Source of the DNA: DAOVVL01 sp965603095
GTDB lineage: Bacteria > Pseudomonadota > Alphaproteobacteria > Rhodospirillales > Magnetovibrionaceae
Direction: 5' to 3'
NCBI GenBank assembly: GCA_965603095.1
Contig: CBFDBQ010000017.1
Location: forward strand, 1-36,314
Length of the DNA stretch: 36,314 nt
Shown: positions 7,650-15,821 of the stretch, one piece after another
Numbering within the stretch: the first letter of the stretch is position 1
Layout of the letters: each line of letters begins with the position of its first letter
Program-made: the position numbers and the translations under genes
The notes under the pieces: model-generated
Told to the model about the DNA's origin: nothing
Databases searched by the model: none
The model's input: the letters and a program-made list of their open reading frames with translations, nothing else

Positions 7650-8899
7650 GAGCTGAAAATAATTATGCAGCGCGCATCGAAGCGGGGCTGGCCAAAAGAT
7701 ACCAAGCCGAACGTCGCTTTCGCATGTATGGCATAGGCGCTATCGTTATTGCGCTGGGGTTTCTTGGTATTCTTTTGGCGGTTGTATTGGCGCGCGGTTC
7801 TGGTGTGTTGCAACAGACCTTTATTCAAATACCAATTACCATAACTGCTCAGGCTATTAACGATGGAGATTGGCAGGGAATAATAAAATTATCTTTGCGC
7901 GAACAATTTCCAGATGTCAGCAAACGCAAAGACAAGAAAAAACTTTATGCATTGGTCAGTTCCGGTGCCGGGTTTGAACTGCGTGATCAAGTTGAGAAAA
8001 ACCCGCAATTAATTGGTGCGCGCCAAACATACTGGCTAACCGCATCCGATGATGTGGATATGTTGTTAAAAGGCGTAATTGACCGCACTAAACCGGAAAG
8101 CGAACGACGCATCTCAAATATAGAATTAGGTTGGATTGATATCTTGCTTGAGGGTTCAGCGCTTGAGTTGCGCTTTAACAAAGGGTTTTTTATATCGGGT
8201 GATTCACGCGAACCGGAACTGGCTGGCATTCTTGGCGCGACCATGGGGTCGGCTCTTAGCCTGCTAGTTTGTCTAGTTATTGCGTTTCCGTTGGGTGTAA
8301 TGACCGCAATATATCTTGAAGAATTCGCCCCTAAAAATAAATGGACCGGATTTATAGAAGTAAACATCAATAATCTTGCCGCAGTACCATCCATTGTATT
8401 TGGCCTTTTGGGTCTAGCGGTTTTTCTAAGCGTATTTGGTTTGCCGCGTTCGGCACCGCTTGTGGGCGGGATGGTGTTGGCATTGATGACTTTGCCGACA
8501 ATTATAATTGCATCACGCGCCGCATTAAAATCTGTGCCGCCATCCATTCGTCAAGCGGCCATGGCATTGGGCTCCAGCCCGGTGCAGGTAGTGTTGCACC
8601 ATGTATTGCCATCGGCCATGCCCGGCATGTTAACGGGAACAATTATTGGTATGGCTCAGGCATTGGGTGAAACCGCACCATTATTAATGATAGGCATGGT
8701 CGCTTTTGTTGTTGATATACCGCAAGGAATTCTCGAACCAGCAACAGCGCTTCCGGTGCAGATTTTTTTATGGGCCGATGCGCCTGAGCTTGCTTTTGGC
8801 GAGCGCACCGCAGCCGCAATTTTAGTATTGCTGGCATTTTTGATTTTAATGAATTTAACCGCTGTCATGTTGCGCAAGCGGTTTGAACAGCGCTGGTAG
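7646..8899 (+). CDS. pstA: Phosphate ABC transporter permease PstA, long form
   Basis: 417 aa, compared with about 300 in enterobacteria. One helix (about 27-48) is followed by a periplasmic domain of about 140 residues, matching the DUF3333 extension seen in many alphaproteobacterial PstA proteins, then the permease domain with coupling loop QAAMALGSSPVQVVLHHVLPSAMPGM. The start overlaps the pstC stop by four bases (ATGA), so the two are translationally coupled. It forms the phosphate channel with PstC. The extension's role is unknown; its position suggests contact with PstS. Confidence 0.94.
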   Translation: MRAENNYAARIEAGLAKRYQAERRFRMYGIGAIVIALGFLGILLAVVLARGSGVLQQTFIQIPITITAQAINDGDWQGIIKLSLREQFPDVSKRKDKKKLYALVSSGAGFELRDQVEKNPQLIGARQTYWLTASDDVDMLLKGVIDRTKPESERRISNIELGWIDILLEGSALELRFNKGFFISGDSREPELAGILGATMGSALSLLVCLVIAFPLGVMTAIYLEEFAPKNKWTGFIEVNINNLAAVPSIVFGLLGLAVFLSVFGLPRSAPLVGGMVLALMTLPTIIIASRAALKSVPPSIRQAAMALGSSPVQVVLHHVLPSAMPGMLTGTIIGMAQALGETAPLLMIGMVAFVVDIPQGILEPATALPVQIFLWADAPELAFGERTAAAILVLLAFLILMNLTAVMLRKRFEQRW

Positions 8900-8905
8900 G
8901 AAAGT

Positions 8906-9703
8906 ATGAATTCAATTCAACAAAAAGAAAATATTGCACCGATAAATACAGCCAAAATTACCGCTGCTGGCGTTAATGTTTTTTATGGTGATAAACAGGC
9001 GCTAAAGGACATTTCCATAGATATTCCCGCCCGTCAGGTGACCGCACTTATTGGACCATCCGGATGTGGTAAATCAACCTTTTTACGCAGCATTAATCGC
9101 ATGAACGATGTAATTGATAGTTGCCGCTGTGAAGGCGAAATAAAGCTAGATGGCGAAGATATTTATTCCCGTGGTGTTGACGTTGTTCATCTGCGCGCAC
9201 GCATCGGTATGGTATTTCAAAAACCAAATCCTTTTCCTAAATCCATATATGACAATGTTGCCTATGGCCCAAAAATACATGGCTTAACTTCCAGCCGGGC
9301 TGAACTAGACGATCTAGTTATGCATACATTGGAAAAGGCAGGGTTGATAGACGAGGTTCGTGATCGTTTGGATGCCCCCGGCACCGGGTTATCGGGTGGC
9401 CAACAGCAACGTTTGTGCATAGCGCGTGCCATCGCGGTTGAACCGGAAGTAATTTTGATGGACGAGCCGTGCTCGGCATTGGACCCCATCGCCACGGCAC
9501 GAATTGAAGAATTAATTGATGAGCTAAAAGAAAACTACACCATCGTTATGGTAACGCACTCCATGCAGCAAGCTGCACGTGTTTCACAAAAAACGGCGTT
9601 TTTTCATATGGGCGAATTGGTAGAACAAGGAACAACCGAAGATATATTTACCCGCCCACAGGATGAAAGAACGCAGGCTTACATTACTGGCCGTATAGGC
9701 TGA
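8906..9703 (+). CDS. pstB: Phosphate ABC transporter ATPase PstB
   Basis: 265 aa. Walker A GPSGCGKS lies at residues 50-57, the signature is LSGGQQQRLCIARA, Walker B is VILMDEP, and the switch histidine lies in MVTHSMQQA. These, with the Pst-typical SINRMND and VFQKPNPFPKSIYDN segments, identify PstB. It hydrolyses ATP in the cytoplasm to drive PstCA and also takes part in PhoR signalling with PhoU. It starts 6 bases after pstA, with AGGAAAG upstream. Confidence 0.97.
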   Translation: MNSIQQKENIAPINTAKITAAGVNVFYGDKQALKDISIDIPARQVTALIGPSGCGKSTFLRSINRMNDVIDSCRCEGEIKLDGEDIYSRGVDVVHLRARIGMVFQKPNPFPKSIYDNVAYGPKIHGLTSSRAELDDLVMHTLEKAGLIDEVRDRLDAPGTGLSGGQQQRLCIARAIAVEPEVILMDEPCSALDPIATARIEELIDELKENYTIVMVTHSMQQAARVSQKTAFFHMGELVEQGTTEDIFTRPQDERTQAYITGRIG

Positions 9704-9714
9704 GGAGTAGAAAT

Positions 9715-10440
9715 ATGGAACAAGCACATATCGTAAAATCATTTGATGACGAACTAAAAGTCATCAACACCACCTTGGTTGAAATGGGCGGCATGGCTGA
9801 AGCGCAGTTGGCAAAGGCGGTGCGCGCACTTGTTACCCGTAACGTCGATTTAGCGTGCGAGGTGGTAAAAGAAGATGCCCGAATTGATTTATTAGAGACA
9901 GAGCTTGATCGTGACGCCATTCGCATTATTGCGCTACGTCAACCCATGGCCGAAGACCTGCGCATGGTAATAACTGCACTTAAAACCTCGGCTAATTTGG
10001 AGCGCATTGGTGATTATGCCAAAAATGTAGCCAAACGCGCCATTACCTTGGCCGAAATGCCCCCGGTTGGAAACACCGCACAAACCATTGAACGCATGGC
10101 TGGAATGGCACAAGGGCTGGTGGGTAACGTATTAGATGCCTATGTCAGGCGTGATGTAGAAGCAGCAGACGATGTACGCAGGCGTGACGAAGAAATAGAT
10201 CAACTTCATACCAGCCTGTTTCGTGAATTGTTAACCCATATGATGGAAGAACCGCATAATATTACTGCGTGTACTCATTTGTTGTTTATTGCTAAAAACA
10301 TAGAACGCATTGGTGATCACGCCACCAATATTGCCGAATATGTTCACTTTATGGTTTCCGGTGAAACCCATGATGATGAACGGCCAAAGGGCGACAAGAC
10401 CAGCCAAACTATCGTAACTTCTGGCAAAGAAAAAGGTTAA
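9715..10440 (+). CDS. phoU: Phosphate-signalling regulator PhoU
   Basis: 241 aa, all helical, with two PhoU repeats. The first carries ERIGDYAKNVAKRA and the second ERIGDHATNIAEYV, the paired E-x-x-x-D metal-binding motifs of the family. PhoU links the Pst transporter to PhoR and keeps PhoB inactive when phosphate is ample. The acidic, charged C-terminal tail after about residue 218 is variable in this family. It has a GAGGAG ribosome site and lies 11 bases after pstB and 4 before phoB. Confidence 0.96.
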   Translation: MEQAHIVKSFDDELKVINTTLVEMGGMAEAQLAKAVRALVTRNVDLACEVVKEDARIDLLETELDRDAIRIIALRQPMAEDLRMVITALKTSANLERIGDYAKNVAKRAITLAEMPPVGNTAQTIERMAGMAQGLVGNVLDAYVRRDVEAADDVRRRDEEIDQLHTSLFRELLTHMMEEPHNITACTHLLFIAKNIERIGDHATNIAEYVHFMVSGETHDDERPKGDKTSQTIVTSGKEKG

Positions 10441-10444
10441 GTAT

Positions 10445-11137
10445 ATGGCACCGCGTATATTGGTTGTAGAGGACGAACCGGCACAGGCCGAGATGATTAC
10501 CTATAATCTAGAAAAAGAAGGATTTATGGTTGTGCTTGCAACCGATGGGCAAACGGCATTGGAAATGGCACGTATGGAAAGCCCCGACCTTATTTTGCTG
10601 GATTGGATGCTGCCGGAAGTTTCCGGTATTGATGTATGCCGTAAGTTACGCGCCGACGGGGATTTGAAAGAGGTGCCCATCATCATGGTAACCGCTCGTG
10701 GTGACGAAGATGACCGCGTCCGCGGCATTGATACAGGCGCCGATGATTATTTGGTCAAACCATACTCACCGCGTGAATTGATATCACGCATCAAGGCATT
10801 GCTTAGGCGCGCCAGCCCCGGTGATGCGGATGATAAATTAAGCTGCCTAGATATAGAAATGGATTTGGCCAGCCACAAGGTTACCAGAGGCGGTGCGTTA
10901 ATTCATCTTGGTCCAACAGAATTTAAATTACTAAGAACATTTATGGAAAGACCGGGCAGGGTGTTTTCCCGAGAACATTTATTGGACCTTGTCTGGGGGC
11001 ATGGCGTTTATGTCGAAGATCGCACGGTTGATGTGCATATCCGTCGTTTGCGTAAAGCACTTAACGAAGGTGGCGGTAAAGACATAATTCGCACCGTACG
11101 ATCCGCCGGTTATGCGCTGGATATGGATGCGGACTAA
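10445..11137 (+). CDS. phoB: Phosphate-regulon response regulator PhoB
   Basis: 230 aa. The receiver domain (about 1-120) has acidic residues D10-E11, phospho-acceptor D53 in LLLDWMLPE and the conserved Lys in YLVKPYSPREL. The C-terminal winged-helix domain ends with the OmpR/PhoB pattern VDVHIRRLRKAL and IIRTVRSAGYAL. When phosphorylated by PhoR it would bind the Pho box at 5504 and activate the pst operon, closing a loop. It starts 4 bases after phoU. Confidence 0.97.
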   Translation: MAPRILVVEDEPAQAEMITYNLEKEGFMVVLATDGQTALEMARMESPDLILLDWMLPEVSGIDVCRKLRADGDLKEVPIIMVTARGDEDDRVRGIDTGADDYLVKPYSPRELISRIKALLRRASPGDADDKLSCLDIEMDLASHKVTRGGALIHLGPTEFKLLRTFMERPGRVFSREHLLDLVWGHGVYVEDRTVDVHIRRLRKALNEGGGKDIIRTVRSAGYALDMDAD

Positions 11138-11172
11138 CCCAATAAAATAATAACCGCCAGCGGCTTATGCCA

Positions 11173-11198
11173 CTTATGTGTATTTTTACCACCACAAC
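11173..11198 (+). repeat. Partial copy of the dispersed repeat (5' half only)
   Basis: The segment CTTATGTGTATTTTTACCAC, extended by CACAAC, matches the 5' half of the copies at 20448 and 24423 (ATGTGTATT, then TCACC and CAAC), but the tRNA-end half is missing. It lies 36 bases after the phoB stop. The 11138-11493 gap otherwise holds the small ORF described separately and weak hairpins, such as one at 11212-11231, none with a convincing T run. Confidence 0.45.
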
Positions 11199-11212
11199 TT
11201 GCTTTATAAGTC

Positions 11213-11293
11213 TTAGGCGATTTTATCGCTAATACCAATTAGCACCCATGAAATTGCAACTGCCCATAGGGCAAAATCTGTACGATGAAACAT
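11213..11293 (-). CDS. Possible 26-aa membrane peptide
   Basis: A short minus-strand frame runs from the ATG at 11293-11291 to the TAA at 11213. AAGGA lies 8 bases upstream of the ATG, a well-placed ribosome site. The peptide starts MFHRTDF, has a hydrophobic stretch ALWAVAISWVLIGI able to form one short membrane helix, and ends SDKIA. It resembles in layout the tiny accessory subunits of respiratory oxidases but matches none that I know. It lies between phoB and the TauE-like gene, on the same strand as the latter but 200 bases after it. The coding call rests on the ribosome site and composition only. Confidence 0.45.
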   Translation of the reverse strand: MFHRTDFALWAVAISWVLIGISDKIA

Positions 11294-11493
11294 TGCTGAA
11301 ATCCTTTATAAATGTGGTACTTAAATAGATTAAATATAAACACTGTTATAGATGTGTGTGTCTGAATTAACGCTGAACATGAAATTCAATTTTCGTTCAG
11401 AATTAGCCTATTTATTGATGGCTATGGTTTTGCCATGGTTGGTTTTTTGGCGCAGTGATGCCAATCACATAAATAGTTACTTAATAATAGCCA

Positions 11494-12276
11494 TTAAAGC
11501 AATCGCCACGCCATAAACAGCAGCACCGCAGAATTAAGCAAAAGCAACATGGGTGCCAGCCAATGTGTAACGCCTAACCAGCGTCCACCGGCCACATGGC
11601 CAATAATACCAACCCCCAAAAGTGCCGGAATTGTTCCCAAGCCAAATGCCCCCATGGCAAAAATACCCGCCAGCACATCGCCGGGCGCCGATGCTGCGGC
11701 CAGCGCACCGTACAGAAGGCCGCAGGGCAGAAACCCTAGGGTTAGGCCAAGCCCATATCCGCGCCATCCCGTTGGGTTGGAAAAAAGCGGGCGGGCAATT
11801 TTATTTAGCTTGCTTGCTAGAAATCCATCGCCTACCTGCTCGTTTTTGTTGTTAAAAATCTGGGGCAGGGCTACCCCCAATCGTTGCAGGGCATATCCGG
11901 CAAAAAACAATGCAGCGAAAATCAGCAAAATAGAAGCAACCCACCCAAGGTTCATCAGATCAAAAATACCACCGGTCAAAAAAGATGCCACCCCGCCCAG
12001 TGCCATATAAGTAGTTAGGCGGCCAAAATGATATGGGGCCAAAGCCGCCCCTTTTAGGCGATGAAATTCATGCATTTGAGATGCGGGGATGCTTTCCAAT
12101 CGAGCAGTCACCTGTGACAGCACAAACGGCCCACACATTCCGGCGCAGTGGGTGGCACTTCCGGCCAATCCGGCCAAAAAAAGGCTGATAAGTGTGGTAG
12201 AATTTTCCATAGCCGTGGTCTGGCAATAGGCAAGTCCTGCGGCGAATAGGTGGGTAAGTGCTGGGTCCTGTTCCAT
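11494..12276 (-). CDS. TauE/SafE-like (DsbD_2-type) membrane protein linked to cbb3 assembly
   Basis: 260 aa with about six membrane helices. Two motifs stand out: SATHCAGMCGPFVL (about 41-54) and GFLPCGLLYGAL (about 180-191), the paired Cys motifs of the COG2836 family, related to the membrane domain of DsbD. Such proteins are often encoded beside cco genes and are thought to move reducing power or copper for oxidase assembly; annotation as a sulfite exporter is a family label only. It is transcribed divergently from ccoN, with an FNR-type box between. An inner start at 12210 lacks a ribosome site, so 12276 is preferred. Confidence 0.85.
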   Translation of the reverse strand: MEQDPALTHLFAAGLAYCQTTAMENSTTLISLFLAGLAGSATHCAGMCGPFVLSQVTARLESIPASQMHEFHRLKGAALAPYHFGRLTTYMALGGVASFLTGGIFDLMNLGWVASILLIFAALFFAGYALQRLGVALPQIFNNKNEQVGDGFLASKLNKIARPLFSNPTGWRGYGLGLTLGFLPCGLLYGALAAASAPGDVLAGIFAMGAFGLGTIPALLGVGIIGHVAGGRWLGVTHWLAPMLLLLNSAVLLFMAWRLL

Positions 12277-12334
12277 TGCGCCTACACTCCAGATGTGCCG
12301 CAGTCATTTTTCTAAGTTGAGATTTTTAGTGCAT

Positions 12335-12348
12335 TTGATTTATGTCAA
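12335..12348. promoter_or_regulatory. FNR/FixK-type box upstream of ccoN
   Basis: TTGATTTATGTCAA matches the consensus TTGATNNNNATCAA with one mismatch. It lies between the divergent TauE-like gene and ccoN. If centred at -41.5, transcription of ccoN would start near 12383, with TACAAG at 12371-12376 as a possible -10. Oxygen-limited induction by an FNR/FixK/Anr protein is standard for cbb3 operons. The rest of the 12277-12500 gap shows nothing else. Confidence 0.8.
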
Positions 12349-12500
12349 ATCCAGCTATTGTGGCTTAGGTTACAAGTTGTAAATATATAAGTTAACACTA
12401 ATACAGTTAAGCATTAAATGTGTAGTTAATAAAATAATGAAATTTGTCACTGCGGACCCTATTTAAAAGGGGGCCATTTATCTACCGAGGGAGACCATCT

Positions 12501-13955
12501 ATGAATCAAGCAATAGCAATGCCGACTTACAATGATGAGGTTGTACGTAAATTCGTCATAGCGGCAAGTTTTTGGGGCATAGTCGGTTTTCTGGTCGGCA
12601 TAATAATAGCCTTTCAGTTAGCCTATCCCATACTCAATCTTGATTTGGAGTGGACCAGTTTTGGACGCTTGCGCCCGGTTCATACGTCTGCGGTTATTTT
12701 TGCCTTTGGCGGGAATATTCTTATTGGGTCATCTCTTTATATAGTGCAGCGTACTAGCCGAGTTACATTGTTTGGCGGGCCAGCCTTGGCCAATATGGTT
12801 TTTTGGGGATATCAAATATTTATTGTCTTGGCGGCGTTGGGTTATGTGCTTGGCGTTACTCAAGGTAAAGAATATGCCGAACCAGAATGGTATGTTGACC
12901 TGTGGCTTACGGTTATATGGGTTATGTACCTAGTTGTGTTTGCTGGCACGTTGGTTACCAGAAAAGAATCACATATATATGTGGCTAACTGGTTTTTCCT
13001 CGCCTTTATAATTACCGTTGCCTTGCTGCATCTGGGAAATAATGTTGCGCTACCAGTTTCATGGTTTGGTGCCAAAAGTTACATCGCATGGGCAGGCGTA
13101 CGCGATGCCATGACCCAGTGGTGGTATGGCCATAATGCGGTTGGGTTTTTCCTAACAGCGGGCTTCCTTGGCATGATGTATTATTTCATTCCCAAACAAG
13201 CCAATCGCCCGGTTTATTCTTATCGTTTGTCGGTAATTCATTTTTGGGCAATTACGTTTCTTTATATTTGGGCCGGGCCTCATCACCTGCATTACACCGC
13301 TTTGCCCGATTGGGCGCAGACCCTTGGCATGACGTTCTCAATCATGCTGTGGATGCCATCGTGGGGCGGAATGATAAACGGCATCATGACGCTATCTGGT
13401 GCGTGGGATAAATTACGCACCGATCCGGTGTTGCGCTTCCTTGTTACCTCTGTCGGTTTCTATGGCATGAGCACATTTGAAGGGCCGCTAATGTCTATTA
13501 AGATGGTTAATTCGCTTAGCCATTACACCGATTGGACCATCGGCCATGTTCATTCCGGTGCGCTTGGTTGGAATGCGCTTGTGAGCTTTGGTGCGCTTTA
13601 CTTCTTAGTTCCAAAATTGTGGAATCGCGAACGGCTTTATTCTCTGCGTTTGGTAAACTTGCATTTCTGGTTCGCAACAATGGGAATTGTACTTTACATA
13701 ACCTCCATGTGGATTTCCGGCATTATGCAGGGGTTGATGTGGCGAACCTATGATGCGCTTGGGTTCTTGCAGTATTCGTTTATCGAAACGGTTGAAGCAA
13801 TGCATCCATATTATGTAATTCGTGCCACCGGCGGTGTGTTGTTCCTAATCGGCGCATTGATCATGGTTTATAACTTGTGGATGACCGCCCATGGCAAAAT
13901 CCGCGACGAAGCACCCATTGCCCTGGCGCCATCCGCGTCAGGTGCTGGCAATTAA
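12501..13955 (+). CDS. ccoN: cbb3-type cytochrome c oxidase subunit I
   Basis: 484 aa from the ATG at 12501, which has GAGGGAGA upstream; a longer open frame to 12444 lacks an initiation site. Twelve or so membrane helices carry the haem and copper ligands: H61 in RPVHTSAVIF for low-spin haem b, a CuB histidine in WWYGHNAVGFF, the pair in GPHHLHYTALPDW, and HYTDWTIGHVHSG for the high-spin haem. The Tyr in YSYRLSVIHFW is the cross-linked tyrosine characteristic of cbb3 enzymes. It reduces oxygen at high affinity. It heads ccoNOQP. Confidence 0.97.
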   Translation: MNQAIAMPTYNDEVVRKFVIAASFWGIVGFLVGIIIAFQLAYPILNLDLEWTSFGRLRPVHTSAVIFAFGGNILIGSSLYIVQRTSRVTLFGGPALANMVFWGYQIFIVLAALGYVLGVTQGKEYAEPEWYVDLWLTVIWVMYLVVFAGTLVTRKESHIYVANWFFLAFIITVALLHLGNNVALPVSWFGAKSYIAWAGVRDAMTQWWYGHNAVGFFLTAGFLGMMYYFIPKQANRPVYSYRLSVIHFWAITFLYIWAGPHHLHYTALPDWAQTLGMTFSIMLWMPSWGGMINGIMTLSGAWDKLRTDPVLRFLVTSVGFYGMSTFEGPLMSIKMVNSLSHYTDWTIGHVHSGALGWNALVSFGALYFLVPKLWNRERLYSLRLVNLHFWFATMGIVLYITSMWISGIMQGLMWRTYDALGFLQYSFIETVEAMHPYYVIRATGGVLFLIGALIMVYNLWMTAHGKIRDEAPIALAPSASGAGN

Positions 13956-13972
13956 AGGAAGGGAATAGAACA

Positions 13973-14698
13973 ATGCAATCAATTCTCGAACGCAACGCAA
14001 TCCTTCTGGCCATTGCTATTTTAGTTACCGTCTCCATCGGTGGGTTAGTACAAATTGTGCCGCTTTACACAATTGAAAACACCATCGAAAAGGTCGATGG
14101 CATGCGCCCCTACACCCCGTTGGAGCAAGCCGGACGTAACATATATATCCGCGAGGGTTGTTACCTCTGTCATAGCCAGATGATCCGTCCATTCAGAGAC
14201 GAAGCAGAACGTTATGGACATTATTCATTGGCAGCGGAAAGCATGTATGACCACCCATTTCAATGGGGGTCAAAACGCACCGGGCCTGATCTGGCCCGTG
14301 TTGGCGGTAAATATTCTAATGAATGGCATACGGAGCATTTGATAAATCCACGCGCCGTGGTTCCGGAATCCATTATGCCAGGATATTCATTTATGGCAAC
14401 AACCCCGCTTGGCTTTGATAATGCAGATGAACATTTAAAAACCCTGCGTGCAGTCGGTGTTCCCTATAGCGATGAACATGTCGCCAAGGCACTGGAAGAT
14501 TTAAATACCCAAGCCACAGGCGATGATGGCGACGGTGATGTTGAAGGGTTGCAAAGACGCTATCCAAAAGTTCCGTTGGGTGATTTTGATGGAAATCCAA
14601 ATCAGCTAACCGAAATGGATGCCTTGGTTGCTTATCTACAGATGCTTGGCACGCTGGTTGACTTTTCCAGCGTTGATGCCAAATCAATTGAGCGATAG
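13973..14698 (+). CDS. ccoO: cbb3-type oxidase subunit II (mono-haem cytochrome c)
   Basis: 241 aa. The ATG at 13973 follows AAGGAAGGG; an open frame further upstream is an extension inside ccoN. One N-terminal helix (about 8-30) anchors a periplasmic cytochrome c domain with CYLCH at 63-67 and the axial Met in ESIMPGYSFM. It passes electrons between CcoP and CcoN. The spacing of 17 bases after ccoN and the short gap to ccoQ indicate one transcript. Confidence 0.97.
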   Translation: MQSILERNAILLAIAILVTVSIGGLVQIVPLYTIENTIEKVDGMRPYTPLEQAGRNIYIREGCYLCHSQMIRPFRDEAERYGHYSLAAESMYDHPFQWGSKRTGPDLARVGGKYSNEWHTEHLINPRAVVPESIMPGYSFMATTPLGFDNADEHLKTLRAVGVPYSDEHVAKALEDLNTQATGDDGDGDVEGLQRRYPKVPLGDFDGNPNQLTEMDALVAYLQMLGTLVDFSSVDAKSIER

Positions 14699-14709
14699 GG
14701 GGAGCTGAA

Positions 14710-14889
14710 ATGGATATTACAACAATTTCAGAGATTGCCAGATCAAGTTGGGTAGTGTGGCTGATACTTCTCTTTGCTTTTATTATTTTTTGGGCCTTCC
14801 GTCCAAAAAACAAAAAGCGTTTCGAAGAAGATGCAAAAATGATTTTTAAGGATGATGAAAACGGAGGAATGAGCCATGGCGGAAATTGA
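14710..14889 (+). CDS. ccoQ: cbb3-type oxidase small subunit CcoQ
   Basis: 59 aa. The ATG at 14710 follows GGAG, 11 bases after the ccoO stop. One membrane helix (about 13-30, SWVVWLILLFAFIIFWAF) is followed by RPKNKKRFEEDAKMIF and a charged tail, the usual CcoQ layout. The last codons overlap the ccoP start at 14876 by 14 bases. CcoQ stabilises the oxidase complex, particularly the association of CcoP. Confidence 0.93.
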   Translation: MDITTISEIARSSWVVWLILLFAFIIFWAFRPKNKKRFEEDAKMIFKDDENGGMSHGGN

Positions 14890-15742
14890 AAAAGACCCCG
14901 TTAGTGGCCGTGAGACAACCGGGCACGAATGGGATGGAATTAAAGAGCTAAACACACCTTTGCCGCGCTGGTGGCTGTACACTTTTTATGTATGCATAAT
15001 ATGGTCGGTTGGTTATTGGGTTGTTTATCCCGCATGGCCGACACTCAGTGGTTACACAAAAGGCGTTATTGGTTATTCATCCCGGGCCGAATTAGCAAAC
15101 GAACTTGAAGCCCGCGATGAATCGCGCATCGTATGGACAGAAAAATTCTCAGCTCTTTCGGTTGAAGAAATATCAAAAGATTCTGAGCTTTTGAATTATG
15201 CCATGGCCGGTGGCCGAGCTATTTTTGCCGAAAACTGTGCACCGTGTCATGGTGCTTCTGGTTCTGGAATTAGCTCATACCCAGTTCTGGCCGATGATGA
15301 TTGGCTTTGGGGTGGTGCGGTAGGTGATATTTACACCACTGTAAATTACGGCATACGTTCTACCCATGACGATACCCGCTTTAGCGAAATGCCTAATTTT
15401 GCCGATGAGGACATGCTTGGCAAAGCACAAATATCTGATGTTACAGAATATGTGTTGTCGCTATCAGGAAATGCAACTGATAACGCATCAGTTGGACGCG
15501 GGGCAGAAATTTTTGCTGGTGAATGTGCAAGCTGTCATGGTGAAAATGCTGAGGGCGTTGAGAGTAATGGCGCACCACGCCTAAGCGACAGCATCTGGAT
15601 TTATGGAAAAACCAAACAAAACATCGTGTCACAAATCGGCACACCAAAACACGGCGTTATGCCAGCGTGGGTGGATCGCCTGGATGATGTTTCCATTAAA
15701 CAAGTTAGCGTTTATGTTCACTCGTTAGGTGGTGGACAGTAA
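14876..15742 (+). CDS. ccoP: cbb3-type oxidase subunit III (di-haem cytochrome c)
   Basis: 288 aa. The cytoplasmic N-terminus DGIKELNTPLPRWW and one helix (about 34-52) match the FixP N-terminal domain. Two periplasmic cytochrome c domains follow, with CAPCH at 121-125 and CASCH at 217-221 and axial Met candidates in SEMPNF and GVMPAW. It takes electrons from soluble cytochrome c and hands them to CcoO. GGAGG lies just ahead of the ATG, and the start overlaps ccoQ. Confidence 0.97.
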   Translation: MAEIEKDPVSGRETTGHEWDGIKELNTPLPRWWLYTFYVCIIWSVGYWVVYPAWPTLSGYTKGVIGYSSRAELANELEARDESRIVWTEKFSALSVEEISKDSELLNYAMAGGRAIFAENCAPCHGASGSGISSYPVLADDDWLWGGAVGDIYTTVNYGIRSTHDDTRFSEMPNFADEDMLGKAQISDVTEYVLSLSGNATDNASVGRGAEIFAGECASCHGENAEGVESNGAPRLSDSIWIYGKTKQNIVSQIGTPKHGVMPAWVDRLDDVSIKQVSVYVHSLGGGQ

Positions 15743-15768
15743 CAAAACCTTGGTTGTTAATTAATATT

Positions 15769-15810
15769 GGGGGTGGTAACCGAATTTTTTTGGTACCGCC
15801 CCCTTGTTTT
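15769..15810 (+). terminator. Probable terminator between ccoP and ccoG
   Basis: A 10-bp stem, GGGGGTGGTA with TACCGCCCCC (one G-T pair), has a 15-base T-rich loop and is followed by TTGTTTT. It lies 26 bases after the ccoP stop and ends 12 bases before the ccoG start. It may partly end the structural operon or set a lower level for the assembly genes. Confidence 0.7.
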
Positions 15811-15821
15811 AGGCAAAGTAA

